From the NCBI GenBank assembly GCA_020796225.1, contig CM036755.1:42140306-42204305 (forward strand): a stretch of 64,000 nt of DNA. The letters are read 5' to 3'. The notes below the pieces were generated by a model. The model was not told the DNA's origin. It was given only the letters and a program-made list of their open reading frames with translations, and did no database searches. The position numbers and the translations under genes were made by a program. This document shows, one piece after another, positions 11,914 through 24,010 of this stretch (position 1 is the stretch's first letter; each line of letters starts with the position of its first letter). The stretch comes from Arion vulgaris. Lineage: Eukaryota; Mollusca; Gastropoda; Stylommatophora; Arionidae.

Positions 11914-12100
11914 TGGATTTTGCTTTTAAGCTAATAGATTTATTATTCCATCTTTTTTCTGTATCAGACATTTTTGTTTGAAGTTATCATTATCACTGGA
12001 AGCTCATCAGTCTTAGAAAGCGATAATCATCATTTTCTGTGCATCTTACAAGACGAAAAGATTTGGAGCATATACAGCATACTATTTGATTCTATTTCAG

Positions 12101-12222
12101 GAGTCTCTACAAACGCTATGCCTTCTTACGATGTGAAGACGAACGAGAACAATTCCTCTATCATCTTTTGTCACTGAATGCTGTGGATTTTTTTTGCTTC
12201 ACAAACACATTTCCCAATTCTG
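12101..12222 (+). CDS. DENND5: DENND5 orthologue, coding exon (RUN domain 1)
   Basis: Acceptor tctatttcag, donor tg|gtaagt. The frame continues from the previous exon and reads [20 protein letters not shown] then [19 protein letters not shown], close to the vertebrate DENND5 stretch that closes the first RUN domain. The exon is 122 nt and leaves one base of a valine codon for the next exon. The preceding intron is 3.4 kb and holds two SINEs and three LINE fragments. Confidence 0.95.
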
Positions 12223-12389
12223 GTAAGTCTCTGCTTTCTGATCATGTTTATTCCTTTGCTTTTATTTTTGTTCGAGTTTGAGGGTCCCAACCTTCCCCGA
12301 TTTCAGCTTGCTTGCCATTCAAACTATATATATATTTATAATATTGATGCATGTAACTTTATTTAACAAAATCTAGTCCTTCGAAACTA

Positions 12390-12735
12390 AATGCTACAGA
12401 AAGATCCTACAAATACCATGGACAGAAAAAGAAAGAACACTGATGTCCTGAAAGAACAGAATGTTAAAGACAATTGGCTGATAAACAATATACTATACAG
12501 AAAAATTAGATACTATGTGGCATCAAGCGTCACAATGCCTGGAGAGAGCAATATTGGAGGGCAGGAAACCAGGACGCAGAGGCAGACCAAAAATCAGATG
12601 GCTACAAGATATTAAAGAAACCATGAATATGACTATCGCGAAGTGGGTGAACTGGCTAGAGACAGAGTGAATTTCAGTTGCGCTGCAAAGAGAGCAACAT
12701 CCTATAAAGGATACGCACCTTGATGATGAACTTTC
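12390..12735 (+). mobile_element. LINE 3' fragment
   Basis: Reads NVKDNWLINNILYRKIRYY then ETRTQRQTKNQMATRYYK and ends ccttgatgatgaa. Same family as the outer element at 10736. It starts about 170 bp after the DENND5 donor at 12222. Confidence 0.8.
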
Positions 12736-12761
12736 ATTTATTTTGCATACAAAAATATGAT

Positions 12762-12892
12762 ATGCAGCATGATGTTGACCACATCACCCATCGTGTGCTG
12801 ATGGTCAATAGAAAATACGGGTTTAACACCGTATTACCCTATATGCCATGTGGTTCCTTTACTTTTTCTTTGTAGTAAAAGTAAGTAAAACT
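12762..12892 (+). repeat. SINE family B, 3' half only
   Basis: Matches the distal half of the family B copies at 16304 and 26324 in the opposite orientation: gttgaccacatcacccatcg, then a tgctgatggtcaat stretch and ggttcctttacttt. The tRNA-like head is missing. Confidence 0.75.
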
Positions 12893-12939
12893 TGAGTTTT
12901 ATCTCTGATATTTCCTCAATGTCTCACTTGTGTTACATG

Positions 12940-13040
12940 GCAAAACACGTAATAACAACGTACTGCAGCTTTACAAAATACATCAATAATGACCATACAC
13001 AAACACAACCAAAAGGACTTTATCAAGCAAACGATACAAC
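12940..13040 (+). repeat. Foldback-element arm, interrupted by hAT
   Basis: This stretch plus 16068-16090 resembles one arm of the foldback element at 55472 (cgtaat, tttacaaaatacatca, ggactttatcaagcaaacga). The hAT element at 13041 sits inside it. Confidence 0.6.
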
Positions 13041-16000
13041 AAGTGCCGGATTAAGCCAGCGCGGGGCCTGTAGCAAATTTTTGCGTGGGGCCCTAGGTTT
13101 TGTATGATAATAAATAATAAAACACAACTTACACAAAGAAACTTGTCTCAATTTAATGTGAGCAAATTTAGAGATAATAATAGATAAATCAATTTCTCTA
13201 AAAAGTAAATTACATTCAATGTTCATTAAGGTGAGGTTATTTAGACGATCTTGTCCCATCATGTTCATTAACTCACTTTTTATGCGTTTTAACGTTGAAA
13301 AAGAACATCCTCCGCTGCAGTTCATCATCATCAAATAGCTTGTCCTGAGCAGAACTTTGCCACCCCAACAGTCCTCCGAATTTCTCTCTCTCATAGGCCA
13401 GATGTCCTGCCTCTGCAGCCATCATGTTCAAACCATCAGTTACATCCTGAATCCATCTTCTCTGTAGTCTTCCTCTTCTTATCTTTGCCAGTATGCCTCC
13501 TTCCATGATGGTCTTCTCCAGCCCTTCATGTCTTTTTAATGTCCAAAATATCTCAATTTTCTCTTTCTTATTTGTAGCATCAGCCAGTTTTCTTTGATTT
13601 TGAGTTCTTTCTGGATAGATCTATTTGTTCTCTTCTCTGTCCAAGATATACGAAGGACTCTTCTGTAACACTTATATTCGAAAGCACATATATGTTTTTC
13701 CAGTGCTTTATTAAATGTCCATGCTTCACACCCATACGTTGCCACTAGGAATATGCATGCTCTTAGTATTCTGATCTTTCTTTTCTTATCAGTTCCGTTC
13801 CATACTGTTTTTAGTTGTTTAATTTTTTGTGAAGCCATGTTTGTTCTTCTTTTAATTTCCTTCATCCCATTTCCATCTGTTGTTAGCAGTGAACCAAGAT
13901 ATTCAAAACTGTTCACATTTTCTACTTTCTCTCCATTGATAAAAATATCATTTGTCATGTTCGTTTTATCTGTTGTCATTATTTTTATTTTTGCAACATT
14001 GTGATATAGATTTTGTTTTCTGCTTTTATCTTTCACTTTCCTAATAATTTCTCAATCCCTTTTTGTGATGTTGACTGACAGTAACACTGTATCATCAGTG
14101 TATCATAGTTCATGTATTTCTCTTCCTCCGATTATAAAAAGATCGTATTGTTCTTTTCGCTATCTTCTGTAACATTTCTCATGATGTTTTCTGCATATAT
14201 GTTAAACATACAGGGCAACAGAATGCAGCCTTGTCTGACTCCCTGTCCTATGTCAAACCAGTCTGATGTATCATCACATGTTCTTACAGCCGCCATTTGA
14301 TCACTATATAGTTCTCTTATGATCTGTATTAAATGTATTGGGAATCTCATTTTCCCATAATCTTCCACAATTCCTGATGCTCTACACAATCAAATGCCTT
14401 TGAGTAGTCAATAAAGCATGAGTATAGATCTACATTATACTCTCTATATTTTTCTTTGATTGTTCTCATGTTAAATATATGGTCCGCTGCAGTTAGTAAT
14501 CATTCGTAAGACTATTTCTACATTTGGGAAACACGACTCTAATGAGTTTTCCATTATAAGTTTATAAAATTGTAGTTCAAGAGCCTCAAGCTTTTCATTG
14601 CTATGCAGCAGCTACATGAGTTTTAAGAAGTTCAGCAAACTCACAAGTTCAGCAAACTCACAAGTTGTCGCCTAGGCTTTCTTCCAAATCCTCTTGGTAA
14701 GAGCTGACAATATTTTGAGTTCTTTTCAAGATCTCTTCTGCTGTAAGAGATTTTAACTGCTGAAGTATTTCAAATACACCAGTCACTCTATGGTACGCTT
14801 CCATGTGTTTAGCTAAGGCAAACAGTACATTATCAATTATGACAATAAACACCCGACTTTCAAATTTTTGTTTGGGTGTTTGATTTTCTACAACTTCATT
14901 GAGCGCAGTAGTCACTGAAATTCTTAGGATTTCGCTTGCGTCATCTTGAAGTTTTTTGCTGATATTCTTGACAGTCAGTCAGGATTTTGGCTTTGGTCTC
15001 AATATTTGAAAATGTAGACCGCATTGCTTGAACGTCCGTACGATTCATAAAGGACATATCCCGTGTTAAGATATGGATCAGGTGACTATAATGAAGCGCT
15101 AGACGCTTGCAAGCGTTCTAGAATTCCGTTCCCTAAAATGGTCACTATTCCCGTTTTCAACTTACTCATCTCCAAAACTAGTCCATACGCCTGATTACAA
15201 CACTCTATCTTTTGATCCATGTTATTTGAGATGTCATCTAAAATTTGTTTGATAGTGGTAAAACCACATAAAAGTGCCTTTGTCGCATCAGCTCGGGGCA
15301 TACAACTAGTGTCCGACAGTCTCTTCAAAGACGGGAGTTTTGAGCCTGTATCTTCCAGTGCTTTTGTAAGAATGCCCATCGATAGGTAGAAGCGGAAAAG
15401 AATGTATAGAGGCTTTCAACAAAATCTAAAAAATGGATGTTTCTATACAACATTCTGCAGCACACTGAGAAATCAAATTCAGTGAATGTGCAAAGCAGGG
15501 AATTTATTCTGCGTATTTATTTATCTCCTTAATGCGTGCTTGTAAAGCGGGGTATTTCCACTCATGTTGCTGGCATTGTCATAGCTTTGACCACGACAGT
15601 CATTGATATCAATGCCTTTTTTCTTTAAAAATCAAGTAAACTTTGGGCAAGTTGTTCAGTTTTTGGGCAGTATGACCTTCCATATCCAAGAACTTTACAA
15701 ACCTTTCCACTGGTCCAGATGGTAACACATAGCACACTGTTAGAGTGAGTTGGTCCACATGCGAAATGTCTACAGTAGAGTCCAGTGATACTGAATAGTA
15801 CTTGCATTTCTTAATATCGCAAATAATATGAGCCAGTAAGCTTGATGCAAGTAGATGGATAAATTCCTTACATGTTGTTTTTGATATGTATGATGTTTAT
15901 CCTTTCCTTTATTTGCATAGGTATTTATATGCTGAGCCAGAAAAATGTCAAATTTGGCTATTAATTCCAACAAACTCAAAGCGCGGGCCCCAAAGCGTGG

Positions 16001-16059
16001 GGCCCCGAACGGGGCCCGTAGCATTTGCTACTTCTGCTACTAGGTTAATCCGGCGCTGG
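13041..16059 (-). mobile_element. hAT transposon (TTF/ZMYM-type transposase remnant)
   Basis: The ends are inverted repeats: aagtgccggattaagcc on the left and, reversed, cagcgccggattaacc on the right. They are flanked by an 8-bp duplication gatacaac (13033-13040 and 16060-16067), the hAT length. The minus strand encodes a decayed transposase: LLELIAKFDIFLAQHI near 15960, LKRLSDTSCMPRADATKALL near 15300, an FPNVEI segment near 14540, and the dimerisation region FSTLKRIKSELMNMMGQDRL near 13270. Stops and frame breaks make it inactive. A LINE (13323-14482) sits inside it. Confidence 0.92.
13323..14482 (-). mobile_element. RTE-like LINE inserted in the hAT, 12-bp duplication
   Basis: Flanked by tccgctgcagtt at 13311-13322 and 14483-14494; removing the insert rejoins the hAT frame. 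On the minus strand it begins inside the reverse transcriptase (LYSCFIDYSKAFDCVEH). It continues through DIGQGVRQGCILLPCMFNIY, a decayed catalytic YADD region near 14090, FEYLGSLLTTDG, VATYGCEAWTFN and RRRWIQDVTDG, to a tail ttgatgatgat. Same family as 35404-36297 and 60265-60400. It is 5'-truncated with stops, so inactive. Confidence 0.92.
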
Positions 16060-16303
16060 ATACAACAGGAGTGGCGAATTTCACAGCGCACTACATATAG
16101 ACTACGACAGAGACATTCCAACCATCCTAAATGAAAGGCATTTCTGACGAGATGCAGTATATGTAAACTAAAGATATGATTTTCATTTTATTGGGAAATG
16201 CGGTGCTAGACCCTGAATATTTTTACATGGGTACAGTATTGATGATGTGGTCAATAACTTGCTGATTTGTCATTTCTTTCCGGAGTCGGTCTGGTGCCCA
16301 ATT

Positions 16304-16579
16304 TTAAGTAAAGTAAAGGAACCCTTTCATACCTCGTGGTATATAGGTGAATACAGTGTTAGGCCTGTATTTTCATTGACCGTCGGCACACGATGGGTGA
16401 TGTGGTCAGCATCACGCCGGCCGCCTTTACTTTCCCAGAACATGTCTGATACCCAGTTGAGGCTGGGTCGACCTGAGAGCCGTCGCGGTCGGGAAAAATT
16501 CCACGCGCATTGCGGGAGCTGAACCCAGACCACTAGCCTTGCGAAACGAGTTCACTAACAACTACGCTACAGCGGCTCA
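16304..16579 (-). repeat. SINE family B, full copy with 13-bp duplication
   Basis: Flanked by ctggtgcccaatt at 16291-16303 and 16580-16592. On the minus strand the head is gagccgctgtagcgtagttg followed by a B-box-like gggttcagctccc, a tRNA-derived start. The body ends in ggttcctttactttact. The second full copy is at 26324. Confidence 0.9.
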
Positions 16580-16804
16580 CTGGTGCCCAATTGAGAGTAG
16601 GTAAAACAAAGAGCCGTTTGCAGTTGAAGAAACCAAACTTTAGCTAAAAATTTAACCAAGATTCCTCATCTCGGAAGGCAGTGTACTAACCACTGTATAA
16701 CAACTGCTCTCGTCCTACTTTAGACTTTCCTGGAAAGGTCCTCTGGTATCACTTAGAGGAAAGTTTGTTGTATTTCACCAAGTGATTGATTATCTGACTC
16801 ACCC

Positions 16805-17330
16805 TTATTGTAAAGTAGCTTTCATTCTTTCTTTCTTTCTCCAATCCTGTGTGCCTCACAGCGTCAGGTCAAGAAGAGATTTCTAAAACGGCCCTTGTAT
16901 GCGCTTCGGAGATAGTCTCTTCCGTCGCCTCTGATATTTCTGAGGTCCATTTTTGCGTGGTCTGCATTTGCTTTGTACCCATTGTATCGGAGCAGCATTG
17001 CTCATTGAGGTGCACTGTCTGTTGGTAATCTGCTTACGTGGCGAACCATTTAATTTGTTGTTTCTTGATGAAGTCTAGTACTGATGTTGTACCCACTTGT
17101 TTCCTGATGTCTTCATTTCTCAACCGGTCTCTTCTTGTTACACCCAGCATTCTGCATAGACACTTCATCTCTGTTGTGACTATTTTTCTTCTATCATTTG
17201 TTGTCAGTGTCCAGGTTTGGCACTGGTAACATAATGTGGGGAGAAAGATTGTGTTGAACATTGCTCTTTTTGTGTTCATGGTGACATGTTTGCATCTTAA
17301 AATTGGCGCCATTTGTCCTATCATTTGATT
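16805..17330 (-). mobile_element. LINE C-terminal fragment
   Basis: Minus strand reads FNTIFLPTLCYQCQTWTLTT, then VTTEMKCLCRMLGVTRRDRL, RNEDIRKQVGTTSVLDFIKK and QQIKWF. This is the post-polymerase region of a LINE. A second, 5'-shorter copy lies at 63125. Confidence 0.88.
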
Positions 17331-17394
17331 CTAGCAAAGTAGCTGTGATGTTTTAAGTTGTTATCAGTTATATGAGGACTATCATCATAGCACT

Positions 17395-17740
17395 CCGGAT
17401 ATGTCCATAGGCGTTCCGATATCCGCCTCAGAAAATCCAGCAGCGTCCAGCGGCCCAACACGCCAGTTCGGTGTTGATTAATCAATCTCTTTGCATATTT
17501 GGTATGTCGTTCTTTTCAGGCTGCACCATCATTGACACCCATGTCTCTCAATCTTGTAAGCGAGTGGGATTCATAACCCTGAAACTCCTCTGTTCAGAAA
17601 TACTCTCTCAATGCATGAAGAATGTCATTTCAATCCATGGCAGCTTTCTCTGATATTGTAGCCAAGCCAGCCAATCTATCAGCTCGTTCATTTCCCCTAA
17701 CTCCTGCGTGCCCAAGGACAAAAATTAAGGTGAATTCTCT
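17395..17740 (-). mobile_element. 3' end of an RNase H LINE
   Basis: Minus-strand translation, with breaks, gives NERADRLAGLA from the end of an RNase H domain, followed by DILHALREY and LTRLRDMGV. Same family as 21905 and 45955. Confidence 0.72.
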
Positions 17741-18230
17741 GATCATTATCTGTACTAGTACTTCCACCCAGATTGCGTACTATGTCACCGAACCAACATG
17801 TCGGAGATTATAATTTTACCCTAAGGAAACATAAACACTTTATTTACTAGGAATTTTACATATCTTAAACATCCTTAGTTGTCGTTAGATAGAATATGGT
17901 ATCATTTTGACTGCACACAAGTTCAACAACGCATGGCATACATCATCTCTCTGAAAACTGCATGATTCCATGACGTTGTACAGCAAAGACCTTCTGATGC
18001 ACAACGACAGCTGAGTTAAAAAAAAAGATTCAATTTTCAATATTCTGTTTGAGTTATATTTGAATTTATCATTTCAGTTCTTTATAGTTACTTTTATTCA
18101 TAGGAACGTTCGTATTTTTAAAGTTGGTTATTTTTAAACTGCATTTAACCCTCTATGGTCGTTTCATAGTGACAACAAAGTTATGCTTGTCATTGGTATG
18201 TTATCCTACATCGTCGGCAAGAAGCTGAAC
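17741..18230. other. Unannotated intron sequence
   Basis: AT-rich; no motif or repeat recognised. Confidence 0.3.
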
Positions 18231-18860
18231 AAAATATGGCATTCTATTATTTTGTGATTTGTACATTTTCACCAATTATAGATAGAGAAATAGAGACAAG
18301 GTGTCAAAAAGCAAATGCAGTGACCTACCATCTGGCACCATTACTACAACACCCAAAGATCAAGATGGAAGTGAAAAGACAGATGATAAAAGTATTTTCC
18401 TACCAACACTTTGTTACCAGTGCCAAGCTTAGTCTCTTACAGCAACACATCACAAAAAGCTCACAATGTGTGAAATGAAATGCTTGAGGAAGGCAGTGGG
18501 AGTCACCAGGAAAGACAGACTACGAAATGAGGACATCAGAAGCAGAGTGGGCATAACTTCATGCGCCGAATATGTTGAAAGACAACAAATGCAGTGGTTT
18601 GGACATTTAATGAGAATGAAATACAACCAACCACCAATAACAACATACAATAAAAAGATATTGGGTATAAAAAGACTAGAGCTAAGGAAAGACCAAGAAA
18701 AAGATAGATAGACAATATCAAGACCACACTACATAAACACGGATACAACACAACAAGGGCGACTCATCTAGCCCTAGAACGCAAATTAAAGCTCCAATCC
18801 CTACGTTAACGGCAAGAGTGGACAGCCAACTACATCTTCCACCTGGGAATAGACAATAGA
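18231..18860 (+). mobile_element. LINE C-terminal fragment
   Basis: Reads NAVTYHLAPLLQHPKIKMEV, then in another frame CEMKCLRKAVGVTRKDRLRN, EDIRSRVGIT and QQMQWFGHLMRM. It is related to 16805 but diverged, with frame breaks. Confidence 0.85.
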
Positions 18861-18954
18861 CCAATTATAATGTTACATGCTCTTTGTTTCAGGTTTACAT
18901 TGCTGTCTAATTTGTATTATATGTAATGAGCTCCAGCCGGTGCTACGGGTTCGT

Positions 18955-20375
18955 GCACCGTTGACTGGTCCTCCAGCAGATCAGACAAGAAAATATGCAT
19001 ACAAAAGAAGAGGTAGAGGAGAGAAGAGAAATGGACGTAAGAGCGGGGCTGGACAGAGACGGTTTAGAAGAAAGACAGACCGACTTGCTCTGAAATATCT
19101 ACGCATTGGCTACTGGAATTGTCGAATTGCAAAACAGAGAGGACCAATTCTACAGAAACTAGTCTATGACTTCGACATATTCATGATTCAGGAAACCATC
19201 TTGCAGCAGGATAAAGCCCTTGAGTGTCCAGGATTCAAATGTTATTTCACTCCCAGTGAACCCAGAGTAGGACAAGGTCAGGCTATCTATGTGAAACATG
19301 GCCTTCCCACAACTGCCTTGACACACATTACTTCTTACCCAAGGGTGTGGAATTACAAGGAATTCAATTAACAATTCGCGATCAGGTATGGCGAATCTAT
19401 AATGTGTACGCCCATGTGGACAAACTCCATATTGCAGATAACTGGGATTTTCTTGAGAAGCTCTCAGATGTACCATGTCTTCTAAGACACCTCATCTCTG
19501 TCGTTATGATTTTCCGCTCATTAGCTGCTGTTATTGGCCATGTTTGACACACGGTTGCACCCTATCAAAAGGGAAGAATGAATCCCAACAGATGGTAGCA
19601 TGATCAACTATCTCAACATTATCATTACTCTTGGAAGAGAATGTAGAGATTGGGGCAACATGAAGGCTGATCTCGCAGTTAAGCAGCTGATAGAAGATAA
19701 TGCAAGGGATGATGATGTTGTTGTATATACCGATGGGTCGGTTCAACGTGGTGAGAAATCCGGCTGGGGTTTCTTGGCTAATGCGCATGGTAGGGTTGTT
19801 GCAGAGCGAAGTGGGGCATACAGGACAACTACTTCTAGTATGAGGATGGCGATTGAGGCCGTTACTGCTGCCCTCCATTGGATCTCTGGGACTTCATTTA
19901 CTGGGGTCGTTGTTGTATCTGACTCTCAGTCGATGCTTCACAAGATCCAGAAGGGCAGGTTTCGGTATGAGTGGATGTCTTCTATAGAAGTTTCTAACCT
20001 CCATAGGCTTACTTGGATATACTGTCCTGGGAATGCCGGTGTTTACGGTAATGAGAGCGGACAGGCTTGCATCAACAGCATCGATTGTTGGGGAGTTGAA
20101 GATGAATAAAGGGGATATTCTTCGGTCTCTTTGCGACTGTCTGTTGGATGAGGACACTAAAATCAATGTTGAATTGATCAAGCGATTTAGGCAGTTTGGA
20201 GTTACCCGTTGTACAAGTCGAACTGGATGCCTGAGAGGCAGAGTGAGAGGTGAGTTTAATCAGCGAGCCACGGAACCATCAGTATGCATACTCTTCAATA
20301 TCTGCTGGGGGAGACCTAGCACCTATGGGTCTGCCCGGAGTGCAATGATGTCAGTTTAGTAACCAATAACCAATA
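18955..20375 (+). mobile_element. LINE with AP endonuclease and RNase H, polymerase deleted
   Basis: At the 5' side is an APE-type endonuclease N-terminus: LRIGYWNCRIAKQRGPILQK, FDIFMIQETIL, then FKCYFTPSEPRVGQGQAIYV. After about 19480 the frame breaks, and from about 19600 an RNase H domain follows: VVVYTDGSVQRGEKSGWGF (first catalytic Asp in YTDGS), SSMRMAIEAVTAAL (Glu), VVSDSQSMLHKI (Asp), then a C-terminal DILRSLCDCLLDEDTKINVE. The whole reverse transcriptase between them is missing. It ends in aaccaataaccaataacc. Layout is that of the I/Ingi-type LINEs. Confidence 0.9.
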
Positions 20376-20528
20376 ACCTCCACCCAGTTGCGTCTCACCA
20401 TTCCTAATTCGACAGTATGAATGTTTTAAGTTTTATTTAGCTTGAAGGGAAATACCAATGCATGAAAGTTTTTGTTTTCTTCTTTAGCTCTGATGATGAG
20501 CTAATCTCTGATTATTGTTTATTTCTAG

Positions 20529-20674
20529 TGGTACCTTACAGAGTTTTAATATTTCCAAGTACAAAAATGGGCAGTTCTACAACCACTGCTTGTGTGTGGC
20601 TGACTCTTGCCGGACAGTTAGGAGAGATAGGTGCTATAGAAGTACCCAAAAGTCAACTGGAGATGAGCTTTGAG
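20529..20674 (+). CDS. DENND5: DENND5 orthologue, coding exon (RUN 1 to PLAT junction)
   Basis: Acceptor atttctag, donor gag|gttaag. Reads VVPYRVLIFPSTKMGSS, then ACVWLTLAGQLGEIGAIEVP and KSQLEMSFE, the start of the PLAT/LH2 beta-sandwich that follows RUN 1 in vertebrate DENND5 proteins. The first two bases complete the codon opened by the previous exon; it ends in phase 0 and is 146 nt. The preceding intron is 8.3 kb and holds the hAT and several LINEs. Confidence 0.95.
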
Positions 20675-20894
20675 GTTAAGTTGTTTATGTTCCACCATCT
20701 ATAATATTCATGTTTTTTTTTTGTACATTGTTTACATCATTGCAGTCTGGTCAGATTCCTAGGGTTTCAATCTCCATCCTCAGGCGGTGAAGGACATGTA
20801 TGCGGATTGTTTCTGTGATATTGTATAACTTTTCTGTGTCACAGACAAACATAATGCAACTATATTCTCTTGGATAAAAATGGTGGTGGTCATC

Positions 20895-21110
20895 ATCACC
20901 CGTGATGGACGAGCATCATTATCATCATTGTATAATTATCAAAGACCACTCTTCGAAGAACCATCCAACAAGAAAGTAAACTATCGGGATGTAAAACCAT
21001 ACAAGATCTCCAACTGTTAGCAACGAACCGCATCACATGGAGATCTAAAACCTCTGCCCTATGTGCCACCTTTGACACGAAAGGAACAAGCTAGCCAACT
21101 ATATATAATT
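20895..21110 (+). mobile_element. LINE 3' fragment
   Basis: Reads tentatively RRTIQQESKLSGCKTIQDLQ, LLATNRITWRSK and ALCATFDTKGTS, like the extreme C-terminus of LINE proteins. It begins in a gat-rich tract. Confidence 0.55.
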
Positions 21111-21904
21111 ACTTAGTTCTTGTTCTGATTGATCTCATCAAACATTAGTCCATACATGCTCTGTCCTCCATTGCAGAAAATCGTCTCATTGTTCACACAC
21201 TTGCTATGCCCAAGTAATGTTGTTGGCACATCTTATTCTGATATATTTCACAGACATCATCCATGTACTTGTCCACCTTTTATCCCATTTCAATCAGGCA
21301 GTTCAATGTCTCTGAAACTGTTTCTATATATGTGGAACATAGGGAAATTTATGATGTCCACACTTCTCCCTCTTGAAAAGAATGCTGCTCCCATCCTATG
21401 AGAGTTTGCAAATACAGGAATGGAAATGATGGTAGTAGCCATTGATTTTATGTTTGCAAACAACATAATTCTATTTCATTTCTACAAATTGGATTATAGG
21501 CAAGTCAAATAGCATTGTATTCTTTGCAAATTTAAAATCAATAGCTACCGACATAATTTCCATTTCTGTTTGCAAACCCTCATATTACTGGTGTCAAATA
21601 TCATTACTGAGATGATAGTCGTCAAGAGTTGGTAGAAAGTAGACCTTCATTCTCCAATGTTGTCCAAGATAGTCTGGGCACAGTTATCTTTCCAATAAGT
21701 TTTCCTTTAGTGTTCTGCTTGGAATGTTTCTATATTCATTTTTTCTTTGTGTGTAGTACTTGTCAGATTTTGAGAGATGTTGTTGGTACCTATAAAGCCA
21801 GTCTACATATACCAACCCATTCTGAATACTGTTGTAGTACACCTTGCATATCTGCTTTAGCCCCTTGAAATCCAGTCTTTTGATATCACTATATCTTCAG
21901 TTTC
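21111..21904. other. Unannotated intron sequence
   Basis: No exon or named repeat is seen. Short open frames on the plus strand have no motif that I recognise. Confidence 0.3.
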
Positions 21905-22275
21905 AGTTTGGAATATCTTCATTGCACTCGGACATGTCCATAGGTGCTCCGATCTCCTTCGCAATATCTCCATCAGCGTCCAGCGACTGACCGTACCAGT
22001 TTGATTTTGAGTGATGAGTCTACTCATGTACCTGTTATGCTGTTCTTTTCTTGCTACCCAATCTTCAAACCCAGCTCCTGCAATCTAGTAGTTGACGTGG
22101 ATTGGTTTAAATGAAAATCTTCTTTGCGGTGATAATCTATGAGGACGTTCAAAATATCAGCTCTATCCATTGGCTGACCCTCTGATATAGTTTTCAGAGC
22201 CAGCCAGCCTGTCTGCTCTCTCATTGCCAATGACACCCATGTGCCCGGAACGAAGATAAGTGTGATTCTGCAAAT
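21905..22275 (-). mobile_element. 3' end of an RNase H LINE
   Basis: Minus strand reads REQTGWLALKTISEGQPMDR, ADILNVLIDYHR and TTRLQELGLKIG. It is the same C-terminal region as at 17395 and 45955. Confidence 0.75.
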
Positions 22276-22539
22276 TGTTGAAGCTTGTAGTGATTCAGTC
22301 CATTTGTCCTGTTAGAACAAAAGTACTATATTTGTTGAGAGGTACAGAACACACTCTGTATCCTCTGCTGGTGTGCAGGGATTCACATTGTCACCATTAG
22401 TTGTAGCTACATGTCTAACCCTACATTATCTTCTTCTTTCTGTTTATTCTTGTACTTTTGATCTGTATAATCTAAGTATATGTTCATAGAGGCTACTCTC
22501 TTTTTTCTGTTTGACTTGTAGTAATTCGTAATTCTACTT

Positions 22540-22793
22540 TTCGCCCATGTGGTGCCAGGGTCCATAGGAAGCAAAGAATAGTACCACTGCGACCTACAAG
22601 GCATGTCGTAGGAGACGACTGATGTAGGACCTAGGAAGCTACCTAATAAATAAAAAGCATCGCAGAAATCAGATGTGCTGGCCTACTTGTAAGCGCATAA
22701 AGTGCACAACATACAACACTCTTAGGCTCAGATCACATACAAATCACACAGAGTGGTTAACAAGTGATCGATATGGAGCGTTTGAAGAAGAAG
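22540..22793 (+). repeat. SINE family C copy
   Basis: Opens with gcccatgtggtgccagggtc, carries the core catgtcgtaggagacgactg, and ends tttgaagaagaagt. It directly abuts the 44-bp array at 22820. Confidence 0.82.
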
Positions 22794-22819
22794 TATAATT
22801 CTACTTCCATGCTCTTACT

Positions 22820-24010
22820 ACAGGAATTTGGAGTCTAACTTGGTGCTGCTAGCTACATGAATTTGGAGTCTAACTTGGTGCTGCTAGATTTGAACACTAC
22901 ATGAATTTGAAGTCTAACTTGGTGTTGCTAGATTTGAACACTACAGGAATTTGAAGTCTAACTTGGTGTTGCTAGATTTGAACACTACATGAATTTGGAG
23001 TCTAACTTGGTTCTGCTAGATTTCAACACTACAGGAATTTGGAGTCTAACTTGGTTCTGCTAGATTTGAACACTACATGAATTTGAAGTCTAACTTGGTG
23101 CTGCTAGATTTGAACACTACATGAATTTGCAGTCTAACTTGGTGTTGCTAGATTTGAACACTACAGGAATTTGAAGTCTAACTTGGTGCTGCTAGATTTG
23201 AACACTACAGGAATTTGGAGTCTAACTTGGTGCTGCTAGATTTGAACACTACAGGAATTTGGAGTCTAACTTGGTGCTGCTAGATTTGAACACTACATGA
23301 ATTTGCAGTCTAACTTGGTGTTGCTAGATTTGAATACTACAGGAATTTGAAGTCTAACTTGGTGCTGCTAGATTTGAACACTACAGGAATTTGGAGTCTA
23401 ACTTGGTGTTGCTAGATTTGAACACTACATGAATTTGGAGTCTAACTTCGTGCTGCTAGATTTGAACACTACAGGAATTTGGAGTCTAACTTGGTGTTGC
23501 TAGAGCTAGATTTGAACACTACATGAATTTGGAGTCTAACTTGGTGTTGCTAGATTTGAACACTACATGAATTTGGAGTCTAACTTGGTGCTAGCTTGAT
23601 TTTAACACTACAGGAATTTGGAGTCTAACTTGGTGTTGCTAGATTTGAACACTACATGAATTTGGAGTCTAACTTGGTGTTGCTAGATTTGAACACTACA
23701 TGAATTTGGAGTCTTAACTTGGTGTTGCTAGATTTGAACACTATATGAATTTGGAGTCTAACTTGGTGTTGCTAGATTTGAACACTACGTGAATTTGGAG
23801 TCTAACTTGGTGTTGCTAGATTTGAACACTACATGAATTTGGAGTCTAACTTGGTGTTGCTAGATTTGAACACTACATGAATTTGGAGTCTAACTTGGTG
23901 TTGCTAGATTTGAACACTACATGAATTTGGAGTCTAACTTGGTGTTACTAGATTTGAACACTATAGGAATTTGGAGTCTAACTTGGTGTTGCTAGATTTG
24001 AACACTATGC
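22820..24010. repeat. 44-bp minisatellite, about 27 copies
   Basis: The unit is atttggagtctaacttggtg then ttgctagatttgaacactac and atga (or agga), about 44 bp. Most copies are nearly identical; two have short insertions or losses (around 23500 and 23590). 44 is not a multiple of three, so no frame stays open. Confidence 0.97.
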
